Assembly (NCBI RefSeq): GCF_018130785.1
Contig: NZ_JAFCJT010000010.1
Location: 1 to 64,000, forward strand
DNA length: 64,000 bases
DNA from: Bradyrhizobium liaoningense
GTDB taxonomy: Bacteria > Pseudomonadota > Alphaproteobacteria > Rhizobiales > Xanthobacteraceae
Reading direction: 5' to 3'
In this document: positions 9,023 through 17,283 of the stretch, piece after piece
Numbering within the stretch: the stretch's first letter is position 1
How the letters are laid out: each line of letters starts with the position of its first letter
Translations under genes and position numbers: made by a program
Notes under the pieces: model-generated
What the model was told of the DNA's origin: nothing
Seen by the model: the letters and a program-made list of their open reading frames with translations, nothing else
Database searches by the model: none

Positions 9023-10771
9023 CTAGAGCTTGTAAGCCGTGCGGAATCCGCCCCAATGCCGGCCCTGGACGCGGATCGGAACGTCGATCTCGCGCATCAT
9101 CACGGTGTTGCCGTTGCCCATGTCGCGGGCATAGCTCTGGACCAGGTACGAGCGCAGGTTGTGCGCGGCGGCGAGCCCCGCGGGATCGTTGAAGATCCGC
9201 CGGTTGCGGCTGTTGGCCGTGTTCCATGCGGCGTCGCCAGGCCGCTGCGGATGCGAATAGATCTTGTTGTGCACCGGCAGGAAGCCGTTGCGGTCGACCA
9301 TGGCGCAGAACGCCATGCGCGGTTCCTTGGCGAGAAAGGCTTCCTGGAACGGCGGCAGCGCGCGGTCGGCCCAGTCCAGATATTTCGTGCGGTATTGTTG
9401 CGGATTGGTGCCGGCGATCTCCGCATAGTCGGTGTCGAAGAGGTCGTCGATCCTGACCTCGCCGCGTGCAACCGCCTGCTCGAAGATCCGGGTCAGCGCC
9501 GTGCCTGCTTCCATGGCGCGGGTGACGAACTCGGTGTTCTCCTCGTGGATCGACCAGAGCCGGTCTTCGATCTTTTCGCTGAGCTCGGCGTTGGGGCCGA
9601 CGAATTGCGCGCGGGCGCCGGCCTTGGTCTGCTCGATCACGCGCAGGCGGCAGGCGCCGACGCCTTCGAGCGTGCCGTCGACGACGGCCTGCGTGGCAAG
9701 CTTCGCCGCCTCCGCGCCGCCGATCAGCACGCCGTCCATCGCGATCTCGTAGACCTGCAACACGCCGCGCGCGGTTTCGAACTTGAGATGGCAGGGCAGC
9801 CGTTCGGTCTTGCGACGGTCGTCGTGCTCGCTCTGGCGCAGCAGCACCGCACAGCGCGATTTCAGCTTCTGTGCGAAGGTGGTGACGGCCTTGCCGGCGC
9901 TGGCGACGTTCTCGCCGTGGGTCTCAGCGGCCTTGGTTGCGGCATCGATCTCGGCCGCGCTCTCACCGACCGAGATGATGAACTCAGACGCGCTTGCCGC
10001 ATTGCCGGAGACTTCGCTGGTGGTGGCATTCTGCTCGGCGACCGCGCCGTTGACGGTGTCGAACACCGGGCGGATCGCCTCGATCGCCTGCGCGATGCGG
10101 TGCACGGCGTCGGCCGAGCCGGCGGCGTCGCGCTGGAGCGCGTCGATCTTCCTGGTGATCTCCTCCGTCGCACCCTGGGTCTGCACCGCGAGCGCCTTCA
10201 CTTCGGTAGCGACGACCGCAAAGCCCTTGCCGGCCGCACCCGCACGCGCGGCCTCGATGGTCGAGTTGAGCGCGAGCAGCGTCGTCTGCCGCGCGATCTG
10301 CGCGATGAGATTGACGACATTGCCGATGGCGGCGGAGGATTCGCGCAGGCGGTCGACATTGGCGCGGGCTTCCTGCGCCGCCGCGCTGGCCTCGTCGGCC
10401 AGCTTGCCGGCCTCGCGCACCTGCGCGCCGATGCCTTGCGCGGACTGGGTGAACTTGTCGGCGGCATGGGCAAAGGTGGAGGCGGTCGACTGCGCCGCAT
10501 TGGTGCGGCCGGTGAGGGCGTCGGTGCGCTCGCGAATATCCGCGAGCGTTGCCGCGGTCGCCTCCGCGCCGCCGGCGACCGAATTGGCCGCACGCTCGAG
10601 CTGGCGGATCATGGCGCCGAGCTCGAGTTCCAGCAGTTCCAGGATTTCCCTGGCGGAATCGCCCTCGGCCGACGGCGCGGGCGGGGGATCGACCGGCGAC
10701 GGCGCGGCCGGTGGGGGCGCCACGGGCGCGGACAAGTCGGGCAGACGCTTCCGAAACAATGCGAACGCCAT
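9023..10771 (-). CDS. Soluble MCP with internal PilZ-like domain and C-terminal sensor-like domain
   Basis: This 582-residue protein begins with a Pro-rich tail, then an MCP signalling region with the tip QIARQTTLLALNSTIEAARA. A PilZ-like segment (about residues 315-395) starts at DDRRKTERLPCHLKFE, which has the RxxxR motif. The second PilZ motif ([D/N]xSxxG) is degenerate (MDGVLIGG), so c-di-GMP binding is uncertain. The last 170 residues repeat the sensor-like domain of the gene at 7490-8914 (GFLPVHNKIYSHPQ, NSRNRRIFND, GRHWGGFRTAYKL). No transmembrane helix is present. The tandem arrangement suggests duplication followed by insertion of PilZ. Confidence 0.88.
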   Translation of the reverse strand: MAFALFRKRLPDLSAPVAPPPAAPSPVDPPPAPSAEGDSAREILELLELELGAMIRQLERAANSVAGGAEATAATLADIRERTDALTGRTNAAQSTASTFAHAADKFTQSAQGIGAQVREAGKLADEASAAAQEARANVDRLRESSAAIGNVVNLIAQIARQTTLLALNSTIEAARAGAAGKGFAVVATEVKALAVQTQGATEEITRKIDALQRDAAGSADAVHRIAQAIEAIRPVFDTVNGAVAEQNATTSEVSGNAASASEFIISVGESAAEIDAATKAAETHGENVASAGKAVTTFAQKLKSRCAVLLRQSEHDDRRKTERLPCHLKFETARGVLQVYEIAMDGVLIGGAEAAKLATQAVVDGTLEGVGACRLRVIEQTKAGARAQFVGPNAELSEKIEDRLWSIHEENTEFVTRAMEAGTALTRIFEQAVARGEVRIDDLFDTDYAEIAGTNPQQYRTKYLDWADRALPPFQEAFLAKEPRMAFCAMVDRNGFLPVHNKIYSHPQRPGDAAWNTANSRNRRIFNDPAGLAAAHNLRSYLVQSYARDMGNGNTVMMREIDVPIRVQGRHWGGFRTAYKL

Positions 10772-10974
10772 CAGGTCACTCTTGTCGGGGAACGGGCGGT
10801 TGCTATTTTCGCAAGCCAGAATGAAATCAGGGTTAACGGTGCCTGACTCCTAGGCACGGGGCACTACGGTATTACCTTAAAGTCGTAGAGCCTCTTTCAT
10901 TCCGGTGGGTTGGCGGCCTATAAGGCCGCGCTTCCCGCGCTCACCTTTGGCGCACGATTCCTTACGAGACACGC

Positions 10975-11721
10975 ATGGCCGGACATTCCCAATTCAAGAA
11001 CATCATGCACCGCAAGGGGCGGCAGGATGCGCAGAAGTCGAAGCTGTTCGGCAAGCTGGCGCGGGAAATCACCGTCGCGGCCAAGCTGGGGACGCCCGAT
11101 CCCAACATGAACCCGCGCCTGCGTGCGGCGATCATCGCGGCGCGCCAGGAGAACATGCCGAAGGACAATATCGAGCGTGCCGTCAAGAAGGCGCTCGGCA
11201 ATGAGGGCGAGAACTATGACGAGATCCGCTACGAGGGTTACGGCCCCGGCGGCGTCGCCGTCATCGTCGAGGCGCTGACCGACAACCGCAACCGCGCCGC
11301 CTCCGACATCCGCTCCTTCTTCACCAAGTCGGGCGGCAATCTCGGCGAAACCGGTTCGGTCTCCTTCATGTTCGACCGCACCGGCATCATCGAATACGAC
11401 CGCAGCGTCGCCTCCGACGACGCCGTGCTGGATGCCGCGATCGAGGCCGGCGCCGACGACGTGGTCTCGGGCGAAGGCGGTCACGAGATCTACGCCTCGA
11501 CCGAAGGCTATCGCGACGTCGCCAAGGCACTGGAAGCCAAGTTCGGCGAGCCGCGCAAGGCCGCGCTGATCTGGAAGCCGCAGAACACGGTCGCGGTCGA
11601 CGACGAGACTGGCGAGAAGCTCCTGAAACTGATGGACCTGCTCAACGAGCACGACGACGTCCAGCACGTCTACGCCAATTTCGAGGTGTCTGACGCGCTG
11701 ATGGCGAAGATGGGCGGCTGA
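10975..11721 (+). CDS. yebC: YebC/PmpR-family protein (translation/transcription factor)
   Basis: This 248-residue protein has the hallmark start MAGHSQFKNIMHRKGRQDA and the internal YEGYGPGGVAVIVEALTDN. This is the full normal length of the family. YebC-type proteins were first described as transcriptional regulators, and some act in resolving ribosome stalling on proline-rich sequences. It precedes ruvCAB, the usual order in alphaproteobacteria. Confidence 0.97.
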   Translation: MAGHSQFKNIMHRKGRQDAQKSKLFGKLAREITVAAKLGTPDPNMNPRLRAAIIAARQENMPKDNIERAVKKALGNEGENYDEIRYEGYGPGGVAVIVEALTDNRNRAASDIRSFFTKSGGNLGETGSVSFMFDRTGIIEYDRSVASDDAVLDAAIEAGADDVVSGEGGHEIYASTEGYRDVAKALEAKFGEPRKAALIWKPQNTVAVDDETGEKLLKLMDLLNEHDDVQHVYANFEVSDALMAKMGG

Positions 11722-11739
11722 GCCTAATCCTCCGCTGTC

Positions 11740-11835
11740 GTCGCCCGGCTTGACCGGGCGACCCAGTATTCCAGAGACGCCCGAGGGATACGGATAAGTC
11801 GCGGCGTACTGCATACCCCGCCTTCGCGGGGTATG
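11740..11835. repeat. Double hairpin intergenic element
   Basis: GTCGCCCGG (11740-11748) pairs with CCGGGCGAC (11754-11762), and CATACCCCGC (11812-11821) pairs with GCGGGGTATG (11826-11835). It lies between yebC and ruvC. The first hairpin can end yebC transcription, although no U-tract follows. The form resembles the dispersed RPE-like elements at 54483-54612 and 57446-57528. Confidence 0.75.
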
Positions 11836-11946
11836 ACGCCTGGGGTTTGTGGCGCGCAGCGCCACTCACCCACGAGCCCCCACTTCCCCTGTTACTTCCG
11901 TTCTGTTTCTGTTTCCCCCACCGCAGCCAGCCGCTATCACTGGCCC

Positions 11947-12474
11947 ATGACCGCGCTCCCGATTCGTGGCCCCGTTCGCATCATCGGCATCGACCCCGGC
12001 CTGCGCCGCACCGGCTGGGGCGTGATCGAGGCCGAGGGCAATCGCTTGATCTACGTCGCCTGCGGCTCGGTGGAACCGCCGGACGATTTGCCGCTGGCGA
12101 GCCGGCTGCTCGCGATCCATGAGGGGCTCGCCGCCGTCCTGTCCGGTCACAAGCCGATGGAAGCGGCGGTCGAGCAGACCTTTGTGAACAAGGACGGCGT
12201 CGCGACGCTGAAGCTCGGCCAGGCCCGCGGCGTCGCCATGCTGGCGCCCGCAATGTTCGGCATCAGCGTCGCCGAATACGCGCCGAACCAGGTCAAGAAG
12301 ACGGTGGTTGGCGCCGGCCACGCCGACAAGCACCAGATCGCGATGATGCTGAAGATATTGCTGCCGAAAGCCGAGCCGCCGTCCGCGGACGCCGCCGACG
12401 CGCTCGCGATCGCCATTACCCATGCCCATCATCGCCAGAGCACGGCGCTCAGGCTGAAGGTGGTGGGCTTATGA
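11947..12474 (+). CDS. ruvC: Crossover junction endodeoxyribonuclease RuvC
   Basis: This 175-residue protein resolves Holliday junctions. The acidic catalytic residues are visible in IIGIDPGLRRTGWG (Asp16), AAVEQTFVNKD and DAADALAIAITHAHH. ATG at 11947 (MTALPIRGP) fits the family length, and the longer upstream frame begins inside the hairpin element. Its TGA overlaps the ruvA ATG by 4 bp, so translation is coupled. Confidence 0.98.
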   Translation: MTALPIRGPVRIIGIDPGLRRTGWGVIEAEGNRLIYVACGSVEPPDDLPLASRLLAIHEGLAAVLSGHKPMEAAVEQTFVNKDGVATLKLGQARGVAMLAPAMFGISVAEYAPNQVKKTVVGAGHADKHQIAMMLKILLPKAEPPSADAADALAIAITHAHHRQSTALRLKVVGL

Positions 12475-13088
12475 TCGGCAAGCTCAAGGGCCTGATCGAT
12501 TCCTACGGCGAGGAGTTCGTCATCCTCGACGTCGGCGGCGTCGGTTATCAGGTGCACTGCTCATCGCGCACGCTGCAGCATCTGCCGTCGCCCGGTGAAG
12601 CCGCCGTGCTCTCGATCGAAACCTATGTCCGCGAGGATCAGATCAAACTGTTCGGCTTCCGCACCGACCAGGAGCGCGAATGGTTTCGCCTGCTCCAGAC
12701 CGTGCAGGGCGTCGGCGCCAAAGTCGCGCTCGCGGTGCTCGGCACGCTCGCGCCTTCCGACCTCGCCAATGCCATAGCGCTGCGCGACAAGGCCGCGGTC
12801 GCGCGTACGCCCGGCGTCGGCCCCAAGGTCGCCGAGCGCATCGTCACCGAATTGAAGGACAAGGCGCCGGCCTTCGCCAATGTCGATCCCGCCGTCGTGC
12901 ATCTTGCCGGCGCCGTCGACGACCAGCGCGCGCCGCGCCCGGTGGCAGATGCGATCTCTGCGCTCGTCAATCTCGGCTACGGCCAGCCGCAGGCTGCCGC
13001 GGCCATCGCATCGGCATCGCGCAGCGCCGGTGAGAATGCCGAGACGGCGCAACTCATCCGCCTCGGCCTCAAGGAGCTCGCGAAGTGA
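12471..13088 (+). CDS. ruvA: Holliday junction branch migration protein RuvA
   Basis: This 205-residue protein starts MIGKLKGLIDSYGEEFVILDVGGVGYQVHC, the typical OB-fold domain. Helix-hairpin-helix motifs follow (VQGVGAKVALAVLG and TPGVGPKVAERIV), and a C-terminal domain that contacts RuvB. RuvA tetramers bind the four-way junction and load RuvB. It overlaps ruvC and ruvB by 4 bp at each end. Confidence 0.98.
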   Translation: MIGKLKGLIDSYGEEFVILDVGGVGYQVHCSSRTLQHLPSPGEAAVLSIETYVREDQIKLFGFRTDQEREWFRLLQTVQGVGAKVALAVLGTLAPSDLANAIALRDKAAVARTPGVGPKVAERIVTELKDKAPAFANVDPAVVHLAGAVDDQRAPRPVADAISALVNLGYGQPQAAAAIASASRSAGENAETAQLIRLGLKELAK

Positions 13089-14143
13089 GCGACCCCAAGG
13101 CCAACCGCATGGTCTCGCCCGAGCGCCGCAGCGACGATGTCGGCGACACCGCGCTGCGCCCGCAATCGCTGTCCGACTTCGTCGGCCAGCAGCAGGCGCG
13201 CAAGAATCTCTCGATCTTCATCGAGGCGGCGCGCAAGCGCGGCGAGGCGCTGGATCACGTGCTGTTCGTAGGTCCCCCCGGCCTCGGCAAGACCACGCTG
13301 GCGCAGATCGTCGCCAAGGAGCTCGGCGTCGGCTTTCGCGCCACCTCGGGTCCCGTGATCGCCAAGGCCGGCGATCTCGCCGCGCTGCTGACCAATCTCG
13401 AAGAGCGCGACGTGCTCTTCATCGACGAGATCCATCGCCTCAGCCCGGCGGTGGAAGAGGTGCTCTATCCCGCGATGGAGGACTTTCAGCTCGACCTGAT
13501 CATCGGCGAAGGCCCGGCGGCGCGGTCGGTGAAGATCGAGCTGTCGAAATTCACGCTCGTCGGCGCCACCACGCGCGCTGGCCTTCTCACCAATCCCTTG
13601 CGCGACCGATTCGGCATTCCGGTGCGGCTGAATTTCTACACGATCGAAGAGCTGGAAAGCATCGTCACCCGCGGCGCGCGCGTGCTCAATGTCGGCATGA
13701 GCGCCGACGGCGCCAACGAGATCGCGCGCCGCGCCCGTGGCACGCCGCGCATCGCCGGCCGCCTGTTGCGGCGCGTGCGCGATTTTGCCTCCGCTGCCGA
13801 TGCCGCCTCGATCGACCGCAAGATCGCCGACCACGCGCTGAGCGCGCTCGAGGTCGACGCCGCGGGCCTGGACGCCATGGACCGCCGCTATCTCACGACC
13901 ATTGCGCAGAATTATGGCGGCGGCCCGGTCGGCGTCGAGACGATGGCGGCCGCGCTGTCCGAGCCGCGCGATGCGATCGAGGACATCATCGAGCCTTATC
14001 TGATCCAGTGCGGCTATCTCCAGCGCACCCCGCGCGGCCGCCTGCTCACCTCGCACGCCTTCCGCCATCTCGGCATCGCCGAGCCCTCGCGCGATGCCGC
14101 GGCACAGTTCGGCCTGTTCGGCTCGGACGAGAGCGACGACTGA
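13085..14143 (+). CDS. ruvB: Holliday junction helicase RuvB
   Basis: This 352-residue AAA+ ATPase has Walker A GPPGLGKTT, Walker B LFIDEIHR, sensor 1 GATTRAG and arginine-finger region NPLRDRFG, plus the C-terminal winged helix (GYLQRTPRGR). It starts at GTG (13085) inside a GTGA overlap with the ruvA stop. It drives ATP-dependent branch migration in the RuvABC complex. Confidence 0.98.
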   Translation: MSDPKANRMVSPERRSDDVGDTALRPQSLSDFVGQQQARKNLSIFIEAARKRGEALDHVLFVGPPGLGKTTLAQIVAKELGVGFRATSGPVIAKAGDLAALLTNLEERDVLFIDEIHRLSPAVEEVLYPAMEDFQLDLIIGEGPAARSVKIELSKFTLVGATTRAGLLTNPLRDRFGIPVRLNFYTIEELESIVTRGARVLNVGMSADGANEIARRARGTPRIAGRLLRRVRDFASAADAASIDRKIADHALSALEVDAAGLDAMDRRYLTTIAQNYGGGPVGVETMAAALSEPRDAIEDIIEPYLIQCGYLQRTPRGRLLTSHAFRHLGIAEPSRDAAAQFGLFGSDESDD

Positions 14144-14201
14144 TTGCGTTGATGCAAGGTGCGTCGGTTGTCATGAACTTCCGGTAACCTTTGTGCGGAA
14201 T

Positions 14202-14228
14202 TCTGCACGCGAATGCAGACCGTCTGCA
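14202..14228. promoter_or_regulatory. Overlapping TCTGCA/TGCAGA inverted repeats
   Basis: TCTGCA (14202-14207) pairs with TGCAGA (14214-14219). The same right arm, extended to TGCAGAC (14214-14220), also pairs with GTCTGCA (14222-14228). Two mutually exclusive pairings 65 bp before the metallophosphoesterase start suggest an operator or a small RNA switch. The function is unknown. Confidence 0.35.
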
Positions 14229-14292
14229 CGAGCGGACCCAAATTCCGCTTCAATCGGACCGCATCACGAGGTCGCATCACCATCGAGCTTCC

Positions 14293-15207
14293 ATGATCAC
14301 GCGTCGTCATCTCATCCGTTCCATCGGCGGCCTGTCCGCGCTCGGTGTCTCGACCGCGGCCTATGGCGTCGGCATCGAGCCGCTGCGGCTCCGCGTCACC
14401 CGCTATCATCCGACCCCGCGGCAATGGCCGGCGGATTTTCCGCTCAAGATCGCCGTCGTCACCGACATTCATGCCTGTGATCCCTGGATGTCGCTGGAGC
14501 GGATCGAGGGCATCGTCGATCGCACCAATGCGCTCAACGCCGATGTCATCGTGCTGCTCGGCGACTATGTCGCAGGTGTTCACCAGGTCACGCGCATCAT
14601 TCCGTCAAGCGAATGGGCCAGGGTGCTCGCGGGCCTCAAGGCACCGCTCGGCGTCCATGCCGTCATGGGCAATCACGACTATTGGGTGGACAGGGTCGTG
14701 CAGCAGGCCGGGCACGGGCCGACAGTCGCCCATCGTGCGCTGGAGGCGGCCGGCATTCCCGTCTACGAGAACGACGTCGTGCGTCTCACCAAGGACGGAC
14801 GCTCCTTCTGGCTCGCGGGCCTCGGCGATCAGCTCGCCTACTATCCCGCGAAGCGCTACGGCCGCGTGCACCGGCTTGGCGCCGACGATCTCGCGGGGAC
14901 GCTCGCCAAGGTCACCGACGATGCGCCGGTCATCCTGCTCGCGCATGAGCCGAATATCGCGCCGCGCGTGCCCGCGCGCGTCGCGCTGCAACTGTCCGGC
15001 CATACCCATGGTGGCCAGGTCCGCCTGTTCGGCTGGTCGCCGGCCGTTCCGCCGCAGCAGGGTGTTCGGCTCGCCTATGGTCATGTCCGGCTGAAATGCG
15101 ACGTCATCATCTCCGGTGGCCTCGGTTGCAGCATCATGCCGGTCCGCGTCGGCGTGCCGCCTGAGATCGTCGAGGTGACGCTGGGAAGGACGCCGGCCGT
15201 GGCATAA
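14293..15207 (+). CDS. Exported metallophosphoesterase (calcineurin-like)
   Basis: This 304-residue protein has an N-terminal ITRRHLIRSIGGLSALGVST segment that looks like a Tat signal or signal anchor. The dinuclear metal site motifs are all present: TDIHAC, LGDYVAG, GNHDYW, AHEPN and SGHTHGGQ. The group resembles YkuE/YaeI-type phosphodiesterases acting at the envelope, possibly on lipid intermediates, though the substrate is not shown. ATG at 14293 was preferred because it begins directly with the signal. Confidence 0.9.
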   Translation: MITRRHLIRSIGGLSALGVSTAAYGVGIEPLRLRVTRYHPTPRQWPADFPLKIAVVTDIHACDPWMSLERIEGIVDRTNALNADVIVLLGDYVAGVHQVTRIIPSSEWARVLAGLKAPLGVHAVMGNHDYWVDRVVQQAGHGPTVAHRALEAAGIPVYENDVVRLTKDGRSFWLAGLGDQLAYYPAKRYGRVHRLGADDLAGTLAKVTDDAPVILLAHEPNIAPRVPARVALQLSGHTHGGQVRLFGWSPAVPPQQGVRLAYGHVRLKCDVIISGGLGCSIMPVRVGVPPEIVEVTLGRTPAVA

Positions 15208-15276
15208 CCTGCGCTTGCGCGGCTGGCTGTTTTTGCGCAAAACGGGCTGGTTGCAAAAAGCGAAGAGGCTCGCGAC

Positions 15277-15726
15277 GTGACTGCCCATCTCGACGGCGAG
15301 ATCCGCGACGGCCGCCACCACATGCAGGTCCGCGTCTACTACGAGGACACGGACTTCTCCGGCATCGTCTATCACGCCAACTATCTGCGCTACATGGAGC
15401 GGGGGCGCACCAATCATCTGCGGCTGATGGGGGCCGAGCAGCAGGCGCTGTTCGACCAGGTCGAAACGGAGGGCGCGGGCTTCGCCTTCGTGGTGCGCTC
15501 GATGCATCTGGATTTTCTAAAGCCCGCGCGGATGGACGACGTGCTCGACGTCGTGACGTGGCCGGTTGCGGTGAAGGGCGCCTCCATCATGCTGGGGCAG
15601 GAGGTGCGGCGGGCCGAGGACGTGCTGGTGAAAGCCGAGGTGCGCGTCGCCTTCATCAGCGGCGGCCGCGCCCAGCCGATCCCGAAATCGATCCGCGCGC
15701 TGATGAAGGCCGATTTGATTTCGTGA
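15277..15726 (+). CDS. ybgC: YbgC-type acyl-CoA thioesterase (hot-dog fold)
   Basis: This 149-residue protein carries the 4-hydroxybenzoyl-CoA-thioesterase-like signature VYYEDTDFSGIVYHANYLRY, whose Asp is catalytic. It starts at GTG 15277. YbgC proteins hydrolyse short or medium acyl-CoA and are normally encoded first in the tol-pal operon. Here no tolQ follows, and an NTF2-like gene and a family B repeat come next. Confidence 0.94.
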   Translation: MTAHLDGEIRDGRHHMQVRVYYEDTDFSGIVYHANYLRYMERGRTNHLRLMGAEQQALFDQVETEGAGFAFVVRSMHLDFLKPARMDDVLDVVTWPVAVKGASIMLGQEVRRAEDVLVKAEVRVAFISGGRAQPIPKSIRALMKADLIS

Positions 15727-15819
15727 TCGCCCGATAAGTGATCGCCTGATTTGTAATGGCCTATCGACTCCACCAACTGCAGCGATAGATTGCGGCCCCA
15801 GCCAATCGATGAGGCCACC

Positions 15820-16287
15820 ATGTCGCGCCCGCCGCTTCCGCCCTTCACCCGAGAGACCGCCGCGCAGAAGGCGCGCATGGCCGAGGACGCCTGGAATTCA
15901 CGCGATCCGGTGCGCGTCTCGCTCGCCTATACCGAGGACAGCCGCTGGCGCAACCGCTCGGAGGTTTTCCAGGGCCGGGAGGCCATCGTCGCGTTCCTCA
16001 CCCGCAAATGGGAGAAGGAGCACGACTACCGCCTGATCAAGGACCTCTGGGCCTTCGATGAGAACCGCATCGCGGTGCGCTTCCAGTACGAATGGCACGA
16101 TGCCGGCGGCCAGTGGTATCGCTCCTACGGCAACGAGCAGTGGGAGTTCGACGAGCACGGCTTGATGCGGCGGCGCGAGGCCTCGATCAACGACATCATG
16201 ATTGCGGAGAAGGATCGCCGGTTTCACTGGCCGGCGCCGGGACCGCGGCCGGCCGATGTGCCGGGGCTGGGAACGGAGCCGTTCTGA
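15820..16287 (+). CDS. NTF2-like protein of the DUF1348 family
   Basis: This 155-residue protein has the strongly conserved DUF1348 lines WRNRSEVFQGREAIVAFL, VRFQYEWHDAGGQWYRSYG and RHFHWP-like RRFHWPAP near the end. It belongs to the SnoaL/NTF2-like fold, often small ligand-binding or isomerase-type proteins, and its role is unknown. ATG at 15820 gives the common start MSRPPLPPFTRET. Confidence 0.88.
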   Translation: MSRPPLPPFTRETAAQKARMAEDAWNSRDPVRVSLAYTEDSRWRNRSEVFQGREAIVAFLTRKWEKEHDYRLIKDLWAFDENRIAVRFQYEWHDAGGQWYRSYGNEQWEFDEHGLMRRREASINDIMIAEKDRRFHWPAPGPRPADVPGLGTEPF

Positions 16288-16314
16288 TAATTTTCACAAG
16301 CGGTGCTGCTTCTA

Positions 16315-16518
16315 CCCTCTCCCCTTGCGGGAGAGGGTGGCGCGCCGCCTTGCGGCGAGACGGGTGAGGGGTATCTCTCCGCGAGTCCACTCTCAGATGA
16401 GTTCGCCGACAGAGACCCCTCATCCGGCGCCATAGCCGAAGCTTTGCTTCGGCGTTCTCAAGAACGGCGGCCGAAGGCCGCCTATGCCACCTTCTCCCAC
16501 AAGGAGAGAAGGGAAGAG
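16315..16518. repeat. Composite palindromic intergenic repeat, family B copy 2
   Basis: It has the same block order as the copy at 7096-7316: a CCCTCTCCCCTTGCGGGAGA hairpin, GAGACCCCTCATCCGGCGCC, the GAAGCTTTGCTTC hairpin, GGCGGCCGAAGGCCGCC, and a closing TTCTCCCACAAGGAGAGAAG. It lies between two convergent genes. Confidence 0.88.
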
Positions 16519-16540
16519 CCTGCGCGGTGAGTGCCGCGGA

Positions 16541-17254
16541 CTACAGTGCCGCGCGCCGCGCAAGAAACCTCGTGATCGCCCCACCCAGCTTCGCGTTGTC
16601 CATCGGCTCCGCCAGCGACGCCCTCGCCGATGCAACGACATCGTCCGGCGCCTTGCCGTCGCGCAGCTCGCAGCACACTTGCGCGAACTCCACGTCGAAC
16701 TCCGGATGCGGCTGCAGGGTCAGCGTGGCGCCGTTGGCGTAGAGCAGGCCGGCATGCGGGGTGAATTCGGACGAGAGGATCGTCAGCGCGTCGTTCGGCG
16801 GCTCGATCACCTGGTCCTGATGTGAGGCGGCGATCGCGACCGCTTCGCCTTCGACCACGCCGTTCTCGGGCAGCACCTGATAGACGTGGCGGCCGATGCC
16901 CCAGCCCTTATCCGACTTCTGCACGGTGCCGCCGAGCGCCTGCGCGATCAGCTGGTGGCCGAAGCAGACGCCGACCATCGGCGTCTTGTTGGCGTAGGCC
17001 GTACGTACGAAATCCTCCAGCGGCGCGATCCAGTCGAGCCCGTCATAGACGCCGGCCGCAGCTCCAGTGATCAGCACCGCCTCGAGCTTGCTCGGATCGG
17101 GAAGAGTGTCGCCGTTGGGGATGCTGACCACGTCGACCGTAGCCGTCGGGTCCTCCGCGCGGACCATGCGCTCGAACATGTCAGGAAACGAGCCGTGCTG
17201 CTCGCGATATTTTTGCGGGACCGCCCCGGTCTCGATGATGGTGATGCGTGCCAT
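16541..17254 (-). CDS. Class I glutamine amidotransferase-like protein
   Basis: This 237-residue protein has the GATase nucleophile elbow GVCFGHQLIAQALGG and the His/Glu of the triad in LQPHPEFD. It has no fused synthetase domain, like stand-alone GuaA-like or gamma-glutamyl hydrolase-type GATases. It starts 29 bp after the LysR gene on the same strand, so the two form an operon facing away from the N-carbamoyl hydrolase gene. The context suggests a role in nitrogen release or gamma-glutamyl intermediates. The substrate is inferred only. Confidence 0.85.
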   Translation of the reverse strand: MARITIIETGAVPQKYREQHGSFPDMFERMVRAEDPTATVDVVSIPNGDTLPDPSKLEAVLITGAAAGVYDGLDWIAPLEDFVRTAYANKTPMVGVCFGHQLIAQALGGTVQKSDKGWGIGRHVYQVLPENGVVEGEAVAIAASHQDQVIEPPNDALTILSSEFTPHAGLLYANGATLTLQPHPEFDVEFAQVCCELRDGKAPDDVVASARASLAEPMDNAKLGGAITRFLARRAAL

Positions 17255-17283
17255 ATGCCCCCCGGGTCAAAAGGTTGCGAAGC

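Noticed and set aside
8699..10846. Long plus-strand open frame opposite the PilZ chemoreceptor
   Set aside because: Shadow frame; the minus strand encodes a clear MCP.
12880..14187. Plus-strand frame overlapping ruvA and ruvB in another phase
   Set aside because: Arg-rich shadow of the well-defined ruvAB genes.
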